A stretch of DNA of 64,000 nt from Spirosoma endbachense. GTDB taxonomy: Bacteria; Bacteroidota; Bacteroidia; Cytophagales; Spirosomataceae. This document shows, one piece after another, positions 8,883 to 16,936 of this stretch. Below the pieces are notes generated by a model that was not told the origin of the DNA, ran no database searches, and saw only the letters and a list, made by a program, of their open reading frames with translations. The position numbers and the translations under genes were made by a program. How positions within the stretch are numbered: the stretch's first letter is position 1; every line of letters begins with the position of its first letter. The DNA lies in NCBI RefSeq assembly GCF_010233585.1, contig NZ_CP045997.1, forward strand, positions 6,029,001 through 6,093,000. Direction: 5' to 3'.

Positions 8883-9875
8883 ATGCTAAAAAAAACTTTC
8901 CTATTCATAGCTACTATCTTAACGGCTACATCCGCTACCACAGGCTATGGGGAGCCTGATTCATTAAAAGGTAAGGTCAATCTCGCAACATTTCTTGATT
9001 GGTTCAATAATGCAGAGAAATATGTACATGTAAAGGGACTTATTGTCTTAGATCTGATTCCAGTAATTTTTCTCACCATTCAGGCAGTTTTGTTTTTTAA
9101 AGACAGACAGAAAATTAAAGGTTTATTTACTCTACTTGCATTGCTGGCAAATCTTATCGGAGTATTCTTGGTCATACAGTACGCTTACCCAATTGCCTCC
9201 CAAATGGTAGGTTGGACATCAGACAAAGTACCTTCAGATTGGGTTAGCCTAAAAGATGATTGGTTGAAATATATTGGGCTTCACAGTTTGATGGGTGTAT
9301 TAGGTTGGCTTTGTTTTGTCATAACTTACTTTGTATCTGAGGGGAAAAATACGGAGGTGAAACGCCTATCCCGATTTCTGAATTTTTCAAAAAATGCGCT
9401 GGCATTTTTTCTAACCTTTGTTATGGGACTTAGTGCAGCACGTTTGTATGATTTTTACTTTTTCCCTATTACGTATGAAATTTCAGGGGTAACTTTAATT
9501 GAAATGCACCGTCCATTAGATTTAGCTATTAGAATAATTGGCCCAATATTATTCACATTCATAGTTTCTTTAGAAGTACTACTTGCTGCTCTTTTCTTTA
9601 TTGAAAAGAGCAAGACTAAAGGATGGCTTATTATAGCCGTATTGATTTTTCTGTTATGCGACACTTATATTGCTTTGCAATACAATAGGCCTATAAATGA
9701 CCTATTTCTTACATGGACGCCAACAACCATACCAACCAACTGGAAAATTATAAGAGATGAATGGCTAAGCTATCATTTATATAGAGATATATTTATGATA
9801 TTGGGGCTTATTTCAATTCTACTTATCTATTTTGTCAAAAGAAATAAGAGTGTAAAACAAGTGTATGACATTTGA
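8883..9875 (+). CDS. Polytopic membrane protein with internal duplication
   Basis: 330 residues. An N-terminal signal/TM segment is followed by about eight hydrophobic segments. The protein is an internal duplication: residues about 48-155 (QYAYPIASQMVGWTSDKVPSDW, then LKDDWLKY...LHSLMG) align with about 215-320 (QYNRPINDLFLTWTPTTIPTNW, then IRDEWLSY...LYRDIFMI). Each half has four helices with a conserved aromatic/Asn loop, reminiscent of DUF1772/anthrone-oxygenase-like four-helix proteins. It is AT-rich and on the opposite strand to the late operon, so it is an independently expressed accessory gene. Function unknown; superinfection exclusion is one possibility. Confidence 0.75.
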   Translation: MLKKTFLFIATILTATSATTGYGEPDSLKGKVNLATFLDWFNNAEKYVHVKGLIVLDLIPVIFLTIQAVLFFKDRQKIKGLFTLLALLANLIGVFLVIQYAYPIASQMVGWTSDKVPSDWVSLKDDWLKYIGLHSLMGVLGWLCFVITYFVSEGKNTEVKRLSRFLNFSKNALAFFLTFVMGLSAARLYDFYFFPITYEISGVTLIEMHRPLDLAIRIIGPILFTFIVSLEVLLAALFFIEKSKTKGWLIIAVLIFLLCDTYIALQYNRPINDLFLTWTPTTIPTNWKIIRDEWLSYHLYRDIFMILGLISILLIYFVKRNKSVKQVYDI

Positions 9876-10095
9876 TAAAAGTGAGTCGAAGAATATTTAC
9901 TGCCACTAACATGGGATTCGAGTTAACTGAATAGTCGTTTTTAGAGGTACTTTTAGCAATTTATAAGGCCAATTTATATGATACCAGACTTTCTTTTCCC
10001 CTTTCCAAAGGACAATTTTGCCTGTTTTCAGGCCTCTTATAGAGTGGTTGATCTGAGAAATTTCACATAACATAATGCCACTTATATAACAAGAA
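9876..10095. other. Spacer within membrane cassette
   Basis: 220 AT-rich bases between the two plus-strand membrane genes. I see no gene. It may hold a second promoter, as the spacing is long for an operon. Confidence 0.3.
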
Positions 10096-10506
10096 ATGGA
10101 GGGCGTTTTGGGAGAATTACGAGAGGGGTATTACTTTCTTCTCGTCAAATTAAGAGGGCGTTCTCAAGCGAGGGAGCATCTTAATTTTGGTTTCAAAGCC
10201 TTATTTTTAGGCTACTACATATCAGTGGTTTGTATTATCGTTGTTTTACTCACTTACGACCAACCTCTTTTTCAATTACCTAAAAATATTCTCACGTACT
10301 TAATCTGCGGGCTTCTGGTACTCTACCCTTATTATCAAATAAGCCGGTATTTACTCCAAAAAGTAGAAGTAAAATCAATAGACGAATATCAAATGAGGAG
10401 TATCGTCAGGCGTAAGATATTCAAATACGTCGTTGTCTTTTTAGGTTCTCTCCTTAGTCTTTTGATTCCAGCTTTTTTGTCTATGGCTTTGACAGGAAAA
10501 TTGTAA
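10096..10506 (+). CDS. Small membrane protein of accessory cassette
   Basis: 136 residues, not recognised. Three or four hydrophobic segments: about 34-52 (ALFLGYYISVVCIIVVLLT), about 66-82 (YLICGLLVLYPYYQI) and about 112-133 (VVVFLGSLLSLLIPAFLSMAL), with a basic N-terminus. It follows the duplicated membrane protein by 220 bases on the same strand and shares its AT-rich composition, and a plus-strand terminator lies about 105 bases downstream. The two probably form one lysogenic-conversion cassette, but a direct functional link is inference. Confidence 0.65.
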   Translation: MEGVLGELREGYYFLLVKLRGRSQAREHLNFGFKALFLGYYISVVCIIVVLLTYDQPLFQLPKNILTYLICGLLVLYPYYQISRYLLQKVEVKSIDEYQMRSIVRRKIFKYVVVFLGSLLSLLIPAFLSMALTGKL

Positions 10507-10610
10507 ATTATTGATTTTTCTTAATACAGCCCTGGTTGGCTTATTCTGACTTTAATCGCTTAACATATTCTTAGTTATAGAACCCTACTAATAAAAGTAC
10601 AACATCTAAC

Positions 10611-10648
10611 AGGGAGCCAATTTTGTATTTTACCAAAGTCAGCTCCCT
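10611..10648 (+). terminator. Terminator of the plus-strand membrane cassette
   Basis: AGGGAGC (10611-10617) pairs with GCTCCCT (10642-10648), followed by TTTTATT on the plus strand. It ends the accessory transcript before it meets the late operon. Confidence 0.75.
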
Positions 10649-10653
10649 TTTTA

Positions 10654-11181
10654 TTACAAGTCTTTCGCTTCCATTTGCTTCTTCAAATTCAAGGCAATCC
10701 ATTCTGAAGCCCGCCAACGGACCCGCTGTTTGGCCGCGTTGATGACCTTCATTTTGCCGTCATTGTACCACGTTCCGCGGTAGTCCCGCTTTACGGAAGG
10801 AACCCGGCGTCTTCCCATGGCAATGGCCCAAGCAAGCCGCCGGGTTGCGTTCTTGACCGTGGGAACCTGTTTGCCTTCATAGCCGTAGACATAGGCGAAT
10901 TTACCCAAGCCCACCTTTTCAATAAAGAATTCCATGGCTTCCACCGGCGGCATATGAATTCCCCATCTTAATTGGCTCATATCCTTAAACCGGCCATAAT
11001 GACGGAAATCAAATTCCATGGTTAGCATATTGACCGAGCGTAAGACATGGTATTGAAAATCCTGCTTTAGTTCGTCGGTCAATTCCAGTCCGGCGGCTTC
11101 AATGTTGCGCCGGAATGCTTCCACGGCTTCCCGGGCAATTTCAACCGCTTCTTCTGTAAAGTCTTCCAAAAATTCATCCAT
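10654..11181 (-). CDS. Hypothetical phage tail-region protein
   Basis: 175 residues, not recognised. It starts with an acidic helix (MDEFLEDFTEEAVEIAREAV) and ends with a basic region and KQMEAKDL. Phrases such as FRHYGRFKDMSQLRWGIHMP and GKFAYVYGYEGKQVP are soluble and conserved-looking. It follows the 674-residue structural gene with a gap of two bases and is the last gene before the accessory cassette, so it is probably a minor structural or assembly protein. CGG-rich arginine codons match the phage core. Confidence 0.7.
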   Translation of the reverse strand: MDEFLEDFTEEAVEIAREAVEAFRRNIEAAGLELTDELKQDFQYHVLRSVNMLTMEFDFRHYGRFKDMSQLRWGIHMPPVEAMEFFIEKVGLGKFAYVYGYEGKQVPTVKNATRRLAWAIAMGRRRVPSVKRDYRGTWYNDGKMKVINAAKQRVRWRASEWIALNLKKQMEAKDL

Positions 11182-11183
11182 CC

Positions 11184-13208
11184 TTATAAGTCATCTACAC
11201 GGATATATAATTTGTCTCCTGAATTGAAGGTGAACCCACCGGGCAACCATGACACTTGTTCATAACCATCCTGATTTAAGGTAACGTCAGACGTATTGAC
11301 CAACACCGCATTTCGGTAGGTCCGGACCCGCTTACTACTTCCGGCATTGCCATAAACCCGGATGTCCCAATGACCACTTCCCCCAACTGGAAAATCCAAA
11401 TCATTGCTTCCGAATGGATAGACATTGGCCCCGCCTTGATTTTGCAGGAAATAGCTATTGCCCCAAATCGGATAGTTGTTTGTGTCCCGGAAGACAATAT
11501 CCAATTTAGACGGTTTGCCGGTCCTATAGTGCCACTTTCCAGCCGGAACCGCCCAATCATAAATTTCTGGCGCAACCACACAGGTCCCGTTAATGTCCGT
11601 ATAAGCTTGGGTGTTTTGGCGCTTATAATCAGCTTCCGCCTTGGCGTCAGCATCCGCCTGACTTAATTCACTGCCATAGGTTCCGGCGGCAATGACAATC
11701 ATGGCCGGTCCCCCAACCTGACCATTGGGACAGTTGGAACGGTCGTAAGTGGTTGCCCGGGAAATCCCCGCAGACAGAAAGGGCGTGACTTGACAGTCCA
11801 ACGAATTATCCGGCGCAATATAGCCTTCAGTCCCGGGAACATTCGGTTTAATTGGCGCTTCCCGAACCCGCGTATTGTCATCCAAATAGTACTTCTCCAG
11901 CAACATGACGCCCTTCTTTCCGGTCCGGCGTCCATTGTTATCCAGCAAGCAAGCCGTGGCCTTGGGACGCCAAGCCGTTGGCCTGACCGTGATAAATTCC
12001 CGCTTGGGAAGACTGGAAAAGTTGCGTTCCGGGTTGGCATACCGGAAGATTAATTCCCGCCCAATTGGGCCTTCATCATCAACAGCCGCCCGGAAGGAAT
12101 CCGTGACCGGAACCAGTGGCAAAAACGCCCGGTCTGTTACAATGTAGAGTTCCTTAGACAACAACAATTCCTGAAGGTAGGTCCGGCCATATGGCTTCAG
12201 CCAACCCGTATTTACAGCCAATTCCCGTTCACCCGTTACCCCGTTGATTATCTGTTCCGAGTATTGCGGCTCAAAGGCATAATCCGGATAACGGTCCGAC
12301 ACAGAACGCGTAAACTTCACCGATTCTTCCCCCTGACCTGTAAAACAAATGGTATCAAAACCGCCCAAGGAATTGGCAAACAGAACAATACGAACATTCC
12401 GCCGGAATTCCGGGTCAACGCGGAACGTCCGAACTTCTGAAAGCATAGCCCCATTTTGATCTTCCAACCAAACCTTGTATCCAGCCACAGGAAGCGCCTT
12501 TTCTATAAGCCCCAACGCCGACGGGCCAACCGCCAAACAATACACCGTCATGGCTGTCACGCCGGAAAGAGTGGTCACGGTGAAGACTTCCGGGTCCGTG
12601 TTCAAACTGGCATAAATCACTTCACAACGAAGCGCCAATTGGGAAGGCAATGGTGAACAGTTACTTAACCAATACAGGAATTCGGGTTGATTCATCTGCA
12701 CCCGTTTTCCATCTTCAGACCACGTCAGAAACTTCCCACTAACGCCAATATAGGCCGTGAAAAAATCGCTCTTAAAAACGGAAAAGTCCCGTTCCGCAAT
12801 CCCGGCCTTAATCGCAAATTCAACCGGAAAGTTGTGTTCATAAACAGCATCATCATTATTGGTAATTCGGGCATGAACGTAATAAGGTGTTACTAGTCCA
12901 TCACACACCCGAATCCCGGTTTGATCAAATACCGGCGCGTTCCGGAACAACAAGGAATCCAATTGGTCCTGAAGTTCAAAATTCGCCCCCCGGTAAATGA
13001 CACCACCGGCCACTTCTTCCGGCGGAATTTCACTTTGTTCAAATTCAACCAACTGGCTAAAGGTGTTGGCTCCATAGAAATCCGGAACCATCAATTCAAG
13101 ATAATAACGCAATCCCGCCCGGGCGGTAATCAACACCGGGTCTGCGGCATCCACATTGACCACAATAGGATTTTGCGCCAAATTCAATGGTAGATAAGAC
13201 GTACTCAT
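11184..13208 (-). CDS. Large phage structural protein with DUF5977-like segment
   Basis: 674 residues, beta-rich. Around residues 503-546 a segment with GTYGSELSQADADAKAEADY and a following NGTCV resembles the DUF5977 repeat found in Bacteroidota surface and phage proteins. The rest has no catalytic motif; the C-terminus is Gly/Asn-rich (GGANVYPFGSNDLDFPVGG), as in tail spike or carbohydrate-contact proteins. It starts with an ATGA overlap (13205-13208) with the upstream gene and lies in the tail module. A tail-side adhesion or fibre protein is the best guess; family name is from memory. Confidence 0.75.
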   Translation of the reverse strand: MSTSYLPLNLAQNPIVVNVDAADPVLITARAGLRYYLELMVPDFYGANTFSQLVEFEQSEIPPEEVAGGVIYRGANFELQDQLDSLLFRNAPVFDQTGIRVCDGLVTPYYVHARITNNDDAVYEHNFPVEFAIKAGIAERDFSVFKSDFFTAYIGVSGKFLTWSEDGKRVQMNQPEFLYWLSNCSPLPSQLALRCEVIYASLNTDPEVFTVTTLSGVTAMTVYCLAVGPSALGLIEKALPVAGYKVWLEDQNGAMLSEVRTFRVDPEFRRNVRIVLFANSLGGFDTICFTGQGEESVKFTRSVSDRYPDYAFEPQYSEQIINGVTGERELAVNTGWLKPYGRTYLQELLLSKELYIVTDRAFLPLVPVTDSFRAAVDDEGPIGRELIFRYANPERNFSSLPKREFITVRPTAWRPKATACLLDNNGRRTGKKGVMLLEKYYLDDNTRVREAPIKPNVPGTEGYIAPDNSLDCQVTPFLSAGISRATTYDRSNCPNGQVGGPAMIVIAAGTYGSELSQADADAKAEADYKRQNTQAYTDINGTCVVAPEIYDWAVPAGKWHYRTGKPSKLDIVFRDTNNYPIWGNSYFLQNQGGANVYPFGSNDLDFPVGGSGHWDIRVYGNAGSSKRVRTYRNAVLVNTSDVTLNQDGYEQVSWLPGGFTFNSGDKLYIRVDDL

Positions 13209-13672
13209 GACCCGTAGATTGTTGCGTTAATATTCAAATCCATTCCAAATTCCAGCCTGAACCCGTAGTGTCCATCAATCCACAATTGGGAAACGGGAAG
13301 CTTCCGTTGACCTTCCAACTCAACCTGAATCAACCCGGCTCGTCTGTCCTTTCGTAGCTTGGCCTGAAGGTCCGTGATTATCTGAAGGCTTTTGGTATAG
13401 GCGTCAATTTGGGCTTCCAAGTTATCCCCGGGCGCTCTCAGAAGCGCCGTTACGCCCACCATGAACTTGTCATTGACATGGTTCATGGTGTTGTCCGTGG
13501 TGTTGATAATCGGTTCTTCCAGCCATAGCAATGGGTAATCAAAATCCGGGAAGGACCGGGCGGCTTCTATGCCTTTTTCAACACCGCCAAACATGAAGAA
13601 TTTTAAATCCGGATGGTTCGTACAGAAGGTCCGGAAGTAATCAATGAAGGTTCTTAAATCGCCGGTTAACAT
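13205..13672 (-). CDS. Phage tail-completion-like protein
   Basis: 155 residues. Small soluble alpha/beta protein starting MLTGDLRTFIDYFRTFCTNHPD, with a central loop (EEPIINTTDNTMNHVNDKFM) and a C-terminal beta pair ending FGMDLNINATIYGS. Its size and place, just upstream of the tail proteins and overlapping the next gene by ATGA, fit head-tail connector or tail-terminator proteins. No motif proves this. Confidence 0.65.
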   Translation of the reverse strand: MLTGDLRTFIDYFRTFCTNHPDLKFFMFGGVEKGIEAARSFPDFDYPLLWLEEPIINTTDNTMNHVNDKFMVGVTALLRAPGDNLEAQIDAYTKSLQIITDLQAKLRKDRRAGLIQVELEGQRKLPVSQLWIDGHYGFRLEFGMDLNINATIYGS

Positions 13673-13678
13673 AGTTTC

Positions 13679-13996
13679 TTATAAGATAGTAAGTGGCTCA
13701 CGAACACTAATAACCCAACGGCTTTTGTACTGCACACACACCCGGAACCATTCAACAACACCGTCTGAAGTATTCATTGACCCGTTGCGTTGCTTTGTCA
13801 CTTTAAACTTGGCTTGTTCGGCTTCCGGAAGCGTCTTGATGTAGCCTTCAATTTTCGCCTTCAGCTTATCTATAGTCGTATTTGGCCGGAAGGCGCATTC
13901 AACAAAATCGGCAACCTGACCTTCAATCCGGGTCCGGTTGGCGTAGATGTCCATTCTTATGGCCCACCCTTGTACGTATCGGCAGTAGTATCTCAT
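13679..13996 (-). CDS. Small phage structural protein
   Basis: 105 residues if the ATG at 13996 is used. An in-frame GTG at 14047 would place codons over the GTCCTATC element and part of the leader, so I prefer 13996; an ATG at 13954 (MDIYANRTRIEG) is a second option. Seen: RNGSMNTSDGVVEWFRVCVQYKSRW in the C-terminal half, which is probably a beta sheet. It is the first gene of the tail sub-operon 13996 to 10654, right after a terminator and the GTCCTATC copy. Function unrecognised. Confidence 0.65.
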   Translation of the reverse strand: MRYYCRYVQGWAIRMDIYANRTRIEGQVADFVECAFRPNTTIDKLKAKIEGYIKTLPEAEQAKFKVTKQRNGSMNTSDGVVEWFRVCVQYKSRWVISVREPLTIL

Positions 13997-14037
13997 TATT
14001 GTTTTTTTGCTGAAGGTAGAAGCCGCTAACACCAACC

Positions 14038-14045
14038 GATAGGAC
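14038..14045 (-). promoter_or_regulatory. GTCCTATC element upstream of gene 13679-13996
   Basis: GTCCTATCGGTTGGTG on the minus strand, immediately after the T-run of the 14052-14079 terminator and 42 bases before the ATG at 13996. It matches the copies at 28815-28822 and 27353-27360 (GTCCTATTGGTTGGC). Confidence 0.55.
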
Positions 14046-14051
14046 ACAAAA

Positions 14052-14079
14052 AAACCCGATCATTTTAATGATCGGGTTT
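14052..14079 (-). terminator. Terminator of the deoxyribosyltransferase/TIR-like gene
   Basis: AAACCCGATCATT (14052-14064) pairs with AATGATCGGGTTT (14067-14079), then a long T-run on the minus strand. It ends transcription of the gene at 14098. Confidence 0.9.
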
Positions 14080-14097
14080 AAATTCACTTACTAAAAC

Positions 14098-15063
14098 TTA
14101 TCTAATCCAAGCTCGAATTTTATTAATTAAAGCCTGCTTTAATTCTTCAGGATCATTATATCGTATATGGGGAAAATGATTAGTGTCAAAATGTGATCTA
14201 TCCGCCCAATCTTTGCGAACCGAGTATATAACCTGTTTTCCTTGACCCAATGCAAAACCACTCTCAAAATAAACGCCCATTTTTTGTTCTGTAAAATCGG
14301 CAATACAAAATCTGCTTTTTCGCAAGTTTGCTATAATGGCATCATTTATAGTAGTATCACTTTCAAAATGAACTTCGTCAATAACAACAGGAGAATATCC
14401 AGTTGCAATACAAGCTTCCTTTATTGCCGCCCTTATTGGCCCCATTTCTTTACCAAATGACATAGCAATAAAGCAACTTTTAGACTTAGAACCTTCATTT
14501 TCTAATCTCACGGCATATGAAAGCCCCTTAAACGTAATGCTATAATCATCGAGATAAAAGATGGGACTATCTTTAGTTCTGGAATGATCACACAAAATTA
14601 AATTATCAAATTCTAAAGATTTTGTGTAAAACAATAACTCTCCGGGCGTTTTAAAAAACAATTTTTTATAATTGAATGGATTAGTTACATCTTCAACATC
14701 ATAGAAAGCTACGGGTTGGCCATCATATCCCTGCATCCCATATAATTGGAAAAATAAATTATCATACTTCTCTTGATTAGTCTTAGGAAATTGCCCTTGT
14801 AAAAGCACTTCCTCTAAACGATTAACTGTTATACCTGGGTAGTTATCATCAAAATCAACAATCTGTCCGTTTAGAAATAACCCAGCGAATATGTGTCTAT
14901 TATCCTTAAAAAAAGGCATTGCCTTCCAACTAGAAAAGTTGGAAGGCAACATAACTTTCAATGTTTTTTCTCCAACAGGTATTTCATATAGATAAGAATC
15001 GGCATGATTACGTTTATCAACTTTAATATCTGTAAATGGGCAAATGAGTTGGCCGTGGTTCAT
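14098..15063 (-). CDS. Nucleoside deoxyribosyltransferase/TIR-like effector protein
   Basis: 321 residues from the ATG at 15063 (GTG at 15072 also in frame). The C-terminal domain (about 190-318) starts SKSCFIAMSFGKEM and continues with AIKEACIATGYSP, VIDEVHFESDTTINDAI, RFCIADFTEQKMGVYFESGFALGQGKQVIY. This is the nucleoside 2-deoxyribosyltransferase / TIR-like Rossmann fold; the Glu of VYFESGFA is the expected catalytic acid. Such domains cleave N-glycosidic bonds of nucleosides or NAD and are often effectors of anti-phage systems. Residues about 1-185 form an unrecognised domain opening with QLICPFTD. The gene is AT-rich and bracketed by terminators inside the late operon: a moron. Defence role is inference. 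Confidence 0.82.
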   Translation of the reverse strand: MNHGQLICPFTDIKVDKRNHADSYLYEIPVGEKTLKVMLPSNFSSWKAMPFFKDNRHIFAGLFLNGQIVDFDDNYPGITVNRLEEVLLQGQFPKTNQEKYDNLFFQLYGMQGYDGQPVAFYDVEDVTNPFNYKKLFFKTPGELLFYTKSLEFDNLILCDHSRTKDSPIFYLDDYSITFKGLSYAVRLENEGSKSKSCFIAMSFGKEMGPIRAAIKEACIATGYSPVVIDEVHFESDTTINDAIIANLRKSRFCIADFTEQKMGVYFESGFALGQGKQVIYSVRKDWADRSHFDTNHFPHIRYNDPEELKQALINKIRAWIR

Positions 15064-15072
15064 TTTATTCAC

Positions 15073-15096
15073 TTTTAGTTTTCTTCAAAACTAAAA
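15073..15096 (-). promoter_or_regulatory. Leader hairpin before deoxyribosyltransferase-like gene
   Basis: TTTTAGTTTT (15073-15082) pairs with AAAACTAAAA (15087-15096), loop CTTC, 9 bases before the ATG at 15063. It could mask the start or protect the mRNA end. Confidence 0.5.
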
Positions 15097-15124
15097 AAAA
15101 CGACTGAAATTCAGCCGTTTTTTT
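15097..15124 (-). terminator. Terminator after the lysis/structural block
   Basis: AACG-A-CTGA pairs with TCAG-C-CGTT (one mismatch) flanked by long A and T runs. On the minus strand it ends the transcript of gene 15150 and insulates the accessory gene downstream. Confidence 0.75.
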
Positions 15125-15149
15125 AGATTACCCACTCAACAAAAAAATA

Positions 15150-16010
15150 TCAGTCGTTTTGAAGTTCCGCCCGAGCATTCGCCCGTTTAATCTTCAAACT
15201 ATTGTCACGCAGATACAGCCAAACCGTGTGGGCATTCTGTTTGCAGACCTTTTCAAAATCCCCAAATACGCCCACCTTGGCAATATCCATCAGTGTTGTT
15301 ACCAAGCCTTCCCCGTTATGATACATGGCCGGTTCATCTTCCGCCAATGGGTCCGGGTCATAGACATCTTTATAAGCCTTCAGGAATCGTCCGTTCATGG
15401 CTTCAAAATATTGGGTTATGGCCATGACCACACCAAAGGGCAAATTGGCAAACTGAACCGCCCGTTCTTCAGCCAACACCGTGTTGTATTCTTCCCGGGC
15501 GTCATTATTCCAGTCTACCGACTTCCGGAACTTCTTCAAATCCGCCCGGGCCGGTCGGCAAAGTGTCGCAATAAGGGCCAACACGCCCAAAGGATTTGGC
15601 TTTCCCGGACGCGTAAAAGCCAAGTAATGAATGTTAGCCATGGCAATTTCAATAGCGGACGTATTGGCATAGTTATCTTCCGGAAGTAGATACGTAACCA
15701 ACCGGCCATTGGCATCTTCAATGGCAAATGATTCAAAGGGCTTTTCCGTGATCTTGGTTGACCAAACCCATTTCACTAACCGCCCAAGGGCAAACATTTG
15801 GTCATCTCCCATCCGGTCAACGTACTTGCCAAGCCCGGGCAATAGGACTTTCAGCGCCAACGCTTTCAACCTTCCAGCGCCGGACGGGTCCCCCGTTTCG
15901 TTCAAATCAACCAACTGAAGCGGAAGCAAAGCCAACTTCTGTTCTTGGGTTGTTTCGCCCCAACATTGGGGCATCAAAAATGACTCTGATTCAATCCGGA
16001 TTTTCTTCAT
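15150..16010 (-). CDS. Hypothetical phage protein, tail module
   Basis: 286 residues from the ATG at 16010, which overlaps the previous stop as ATGA (16007-16010); the longer upstream frame only shadows the spanin gene. Begins MKKIRIESESFLMPQCWGE and reads as a soluble helical protein with HYLAFTRPGKPNPLGVLALI in the middle. No membrane segment or catalytic motif. It is last in the coupled lysis cassette and has CGG-type codons of the phage core. Unrecognised; probably a structural or assembly factor. Confidence 0.7.
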   Translation of the reverse strand: MKKIRIESESFLMPQCWGETTQEQKLALLPLQLVDLNETGDPSGAGRLKALALKVLLPGLGKYVDRMGDDQMFALGRLVKWVWSTKITEKPFESFAIEDANGRLVTYLLPEDNYANTSAIEIAMANIHYLAFTRPGKPNPLGVLALIATLCRPARADLKKFRKSVDWNNDAREEYNTVLAEERAVQFANLPFGVVMAITQYFEAMNGRFLKAYKDVYDPDPLAEDEPAMYHNGEGLVTTLMDIAKVGVFGDFEKVCKQNAHTVWLYLRDNSLKIKRANARAELQND

Positions 16011-16447
16011 TTGAAAACGCTTAACACTTGGGCGGTTAGACTTAACAAGGCCAAAACACCGGCAGACCGCCAAACCCAATTTTCCGCTTTGGACGCCTTC
16101 AATTTGGGCGTCAACCGGCTGTTTTCCTTCTGGCAACTATCCGCCCGAACATTCGCCCGGATAACCTGAAGCTTTAGACCCAATTTTTCTTTCTGGGAGT
16201 TCTGAAGGTCGGACCGTAGTTGTACAGTCCGGACCTTTAAAAACTCGTAATGATTCAATGAATCCAACACCGCCCGGGCGTTGGTCACGTATTCCCTAAC
16301 CCGGTTCACGCTGTCTTCCACGGCCACCGGCGTTGCCTTCTTTGATGTATTGATTGATTGCCCGGATAGCGTCAATGTCAGACATATGCTGAATACTGTC
16401 AGAAGCAACCTTCCGCTTAAGCGCCAATATTTCGTCATCTTTTTCAC
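16007..16447 (-). CDS. Spanin-like protein, signal plus C-terminal TM
   Basis: 146 residues from GTG 16447, or 143 from ATG 16438. N-terminal hydrophobic segment (LLLTVFSICLTLTLSGQ) reads as a signal peptide; a coiled coil follows (about 50-115) and a C-terminal TM (VWRSAGVLALLSLTAQVLSVF). There is no clear lipobox cysteine. The first 150 bases lie inside the previous gene in another frame, like Rz/Rz1 pairs. Architecture with both ends membrane-targeted recalls unimolecular spanins. It would disrupt the outer membrane at lysis. Assignment is from topology and position only. Confidence 0.6.
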   Translation of the reverse strand: MKKMTKYWRLSGRLLLTVFSICLTLTLSGQSINTSKKATPVAVEDSVNRVREYVTNARAVLDSLNHYEFLKVRTVQLRSDLQNSQKEKLGLKLQVIRANVRADSCQKENSRLTPKLKASKAENWVWRSAGVLALLSLTAQVLSVFK

Positions 16448-16697
16448 TGATTAGTATATCCTTTGCACTCAGAAGCCCTTCATATAAAAGCTGATCATTA
16501 ACCCGCTGGAATTCGGAAGCCTGTTTCAGTAATACTTCCCGTTCATCCTGACAGGACTGAAGCGTCCGGTTGTTCAGGAAATAGCCAACACCCCAACTGA
16601 CACTTGCCAACACACCGGCAACGGCTACTTCCCACACAAACCGTTTCCAATCCCGAGCAATCCACGCCCGGGCCTTGGACAGTACAGCCAATATCAT
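16296..16697 (-). CDS. Inner-membrane spanin (Rz-like) candidate
   Basis: 133 residues. One N-terminal membrane anchor (about 20-42, FVWEVAVAGVLASVSWGVGYFL) followed by a periplasmic coiled coil (about 50-120), the type II single-pass layout of i-spanins. Start ATG 16697 overlaps the holin stop as ATGA. Its last third overlaps the next gene (16007-16447) out of frame. Position after lysin and holin supports a lysis role; sequence family not recognised. Confidence 0.65.
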   Translation of the reverse strand: MILAVLSKARAWIARDWKRFVWEVAVAGVLASVSWGVGYFLNNRTLQSCQDEREVLLKQASEFQRVNDQLLYEGLLSAKDILISEKDDEILALKRKVASDSIQHMSDIDAIRAINQYIKEGNAGGRGRQREPG

Positions 16698-16936
16698 TGT
16701 TCAGAACGGACGCCAAACCGTGAAAACCCTGCAATCCCGGCGGAAATCCAGCCAACCACTTTAATGGCTTCAGATAACAAGCCCGGAACTGCCATTTCAT
16801 GTTCTGTCATGTAGTCACTTACCCCCGTTAATCCGGCGGCAACTATGGCCACAATTACACCTACTTTTGTTGCTTTCTGATAGAAGCTTGGCGTTGGGGA
16901 CTGAAGGCGTTGCAGTAGTGTCAATTTTTCGTTCAT
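16694..16936 (-). CDS. Holin candidate
   Basis: 80 residues with two hydrophobic segments (about 22-42, KVGVIVAIVAAGLTGVS, and about 55-72, AIKVVGWISAGIAGFS) and charged ends. Size, two-TM topology and location between a lysin and spanin-like genes fit a small holin that opens the inner membrane for the lysins. Coupled to the next gene by an ATGA overlap. The gene at 16815-17135 overlaps its 5-prime half in another frame. Confidence 0.7.
   Translation of the reverse strand: MNEKLTLLQRLQSPTPSFYQKATKVGVIVAIVAAGLTGVSDYMTEHEMAVPGLLSEAIKVVGWISAGIAGFSRFGVRSEQ

Noticed and set aside
14038..14047. GTG start for the tail gene at 13679
   Set aside because: It would translate the GTCCTATC element as protein; the ATG at 13996 is more likely.
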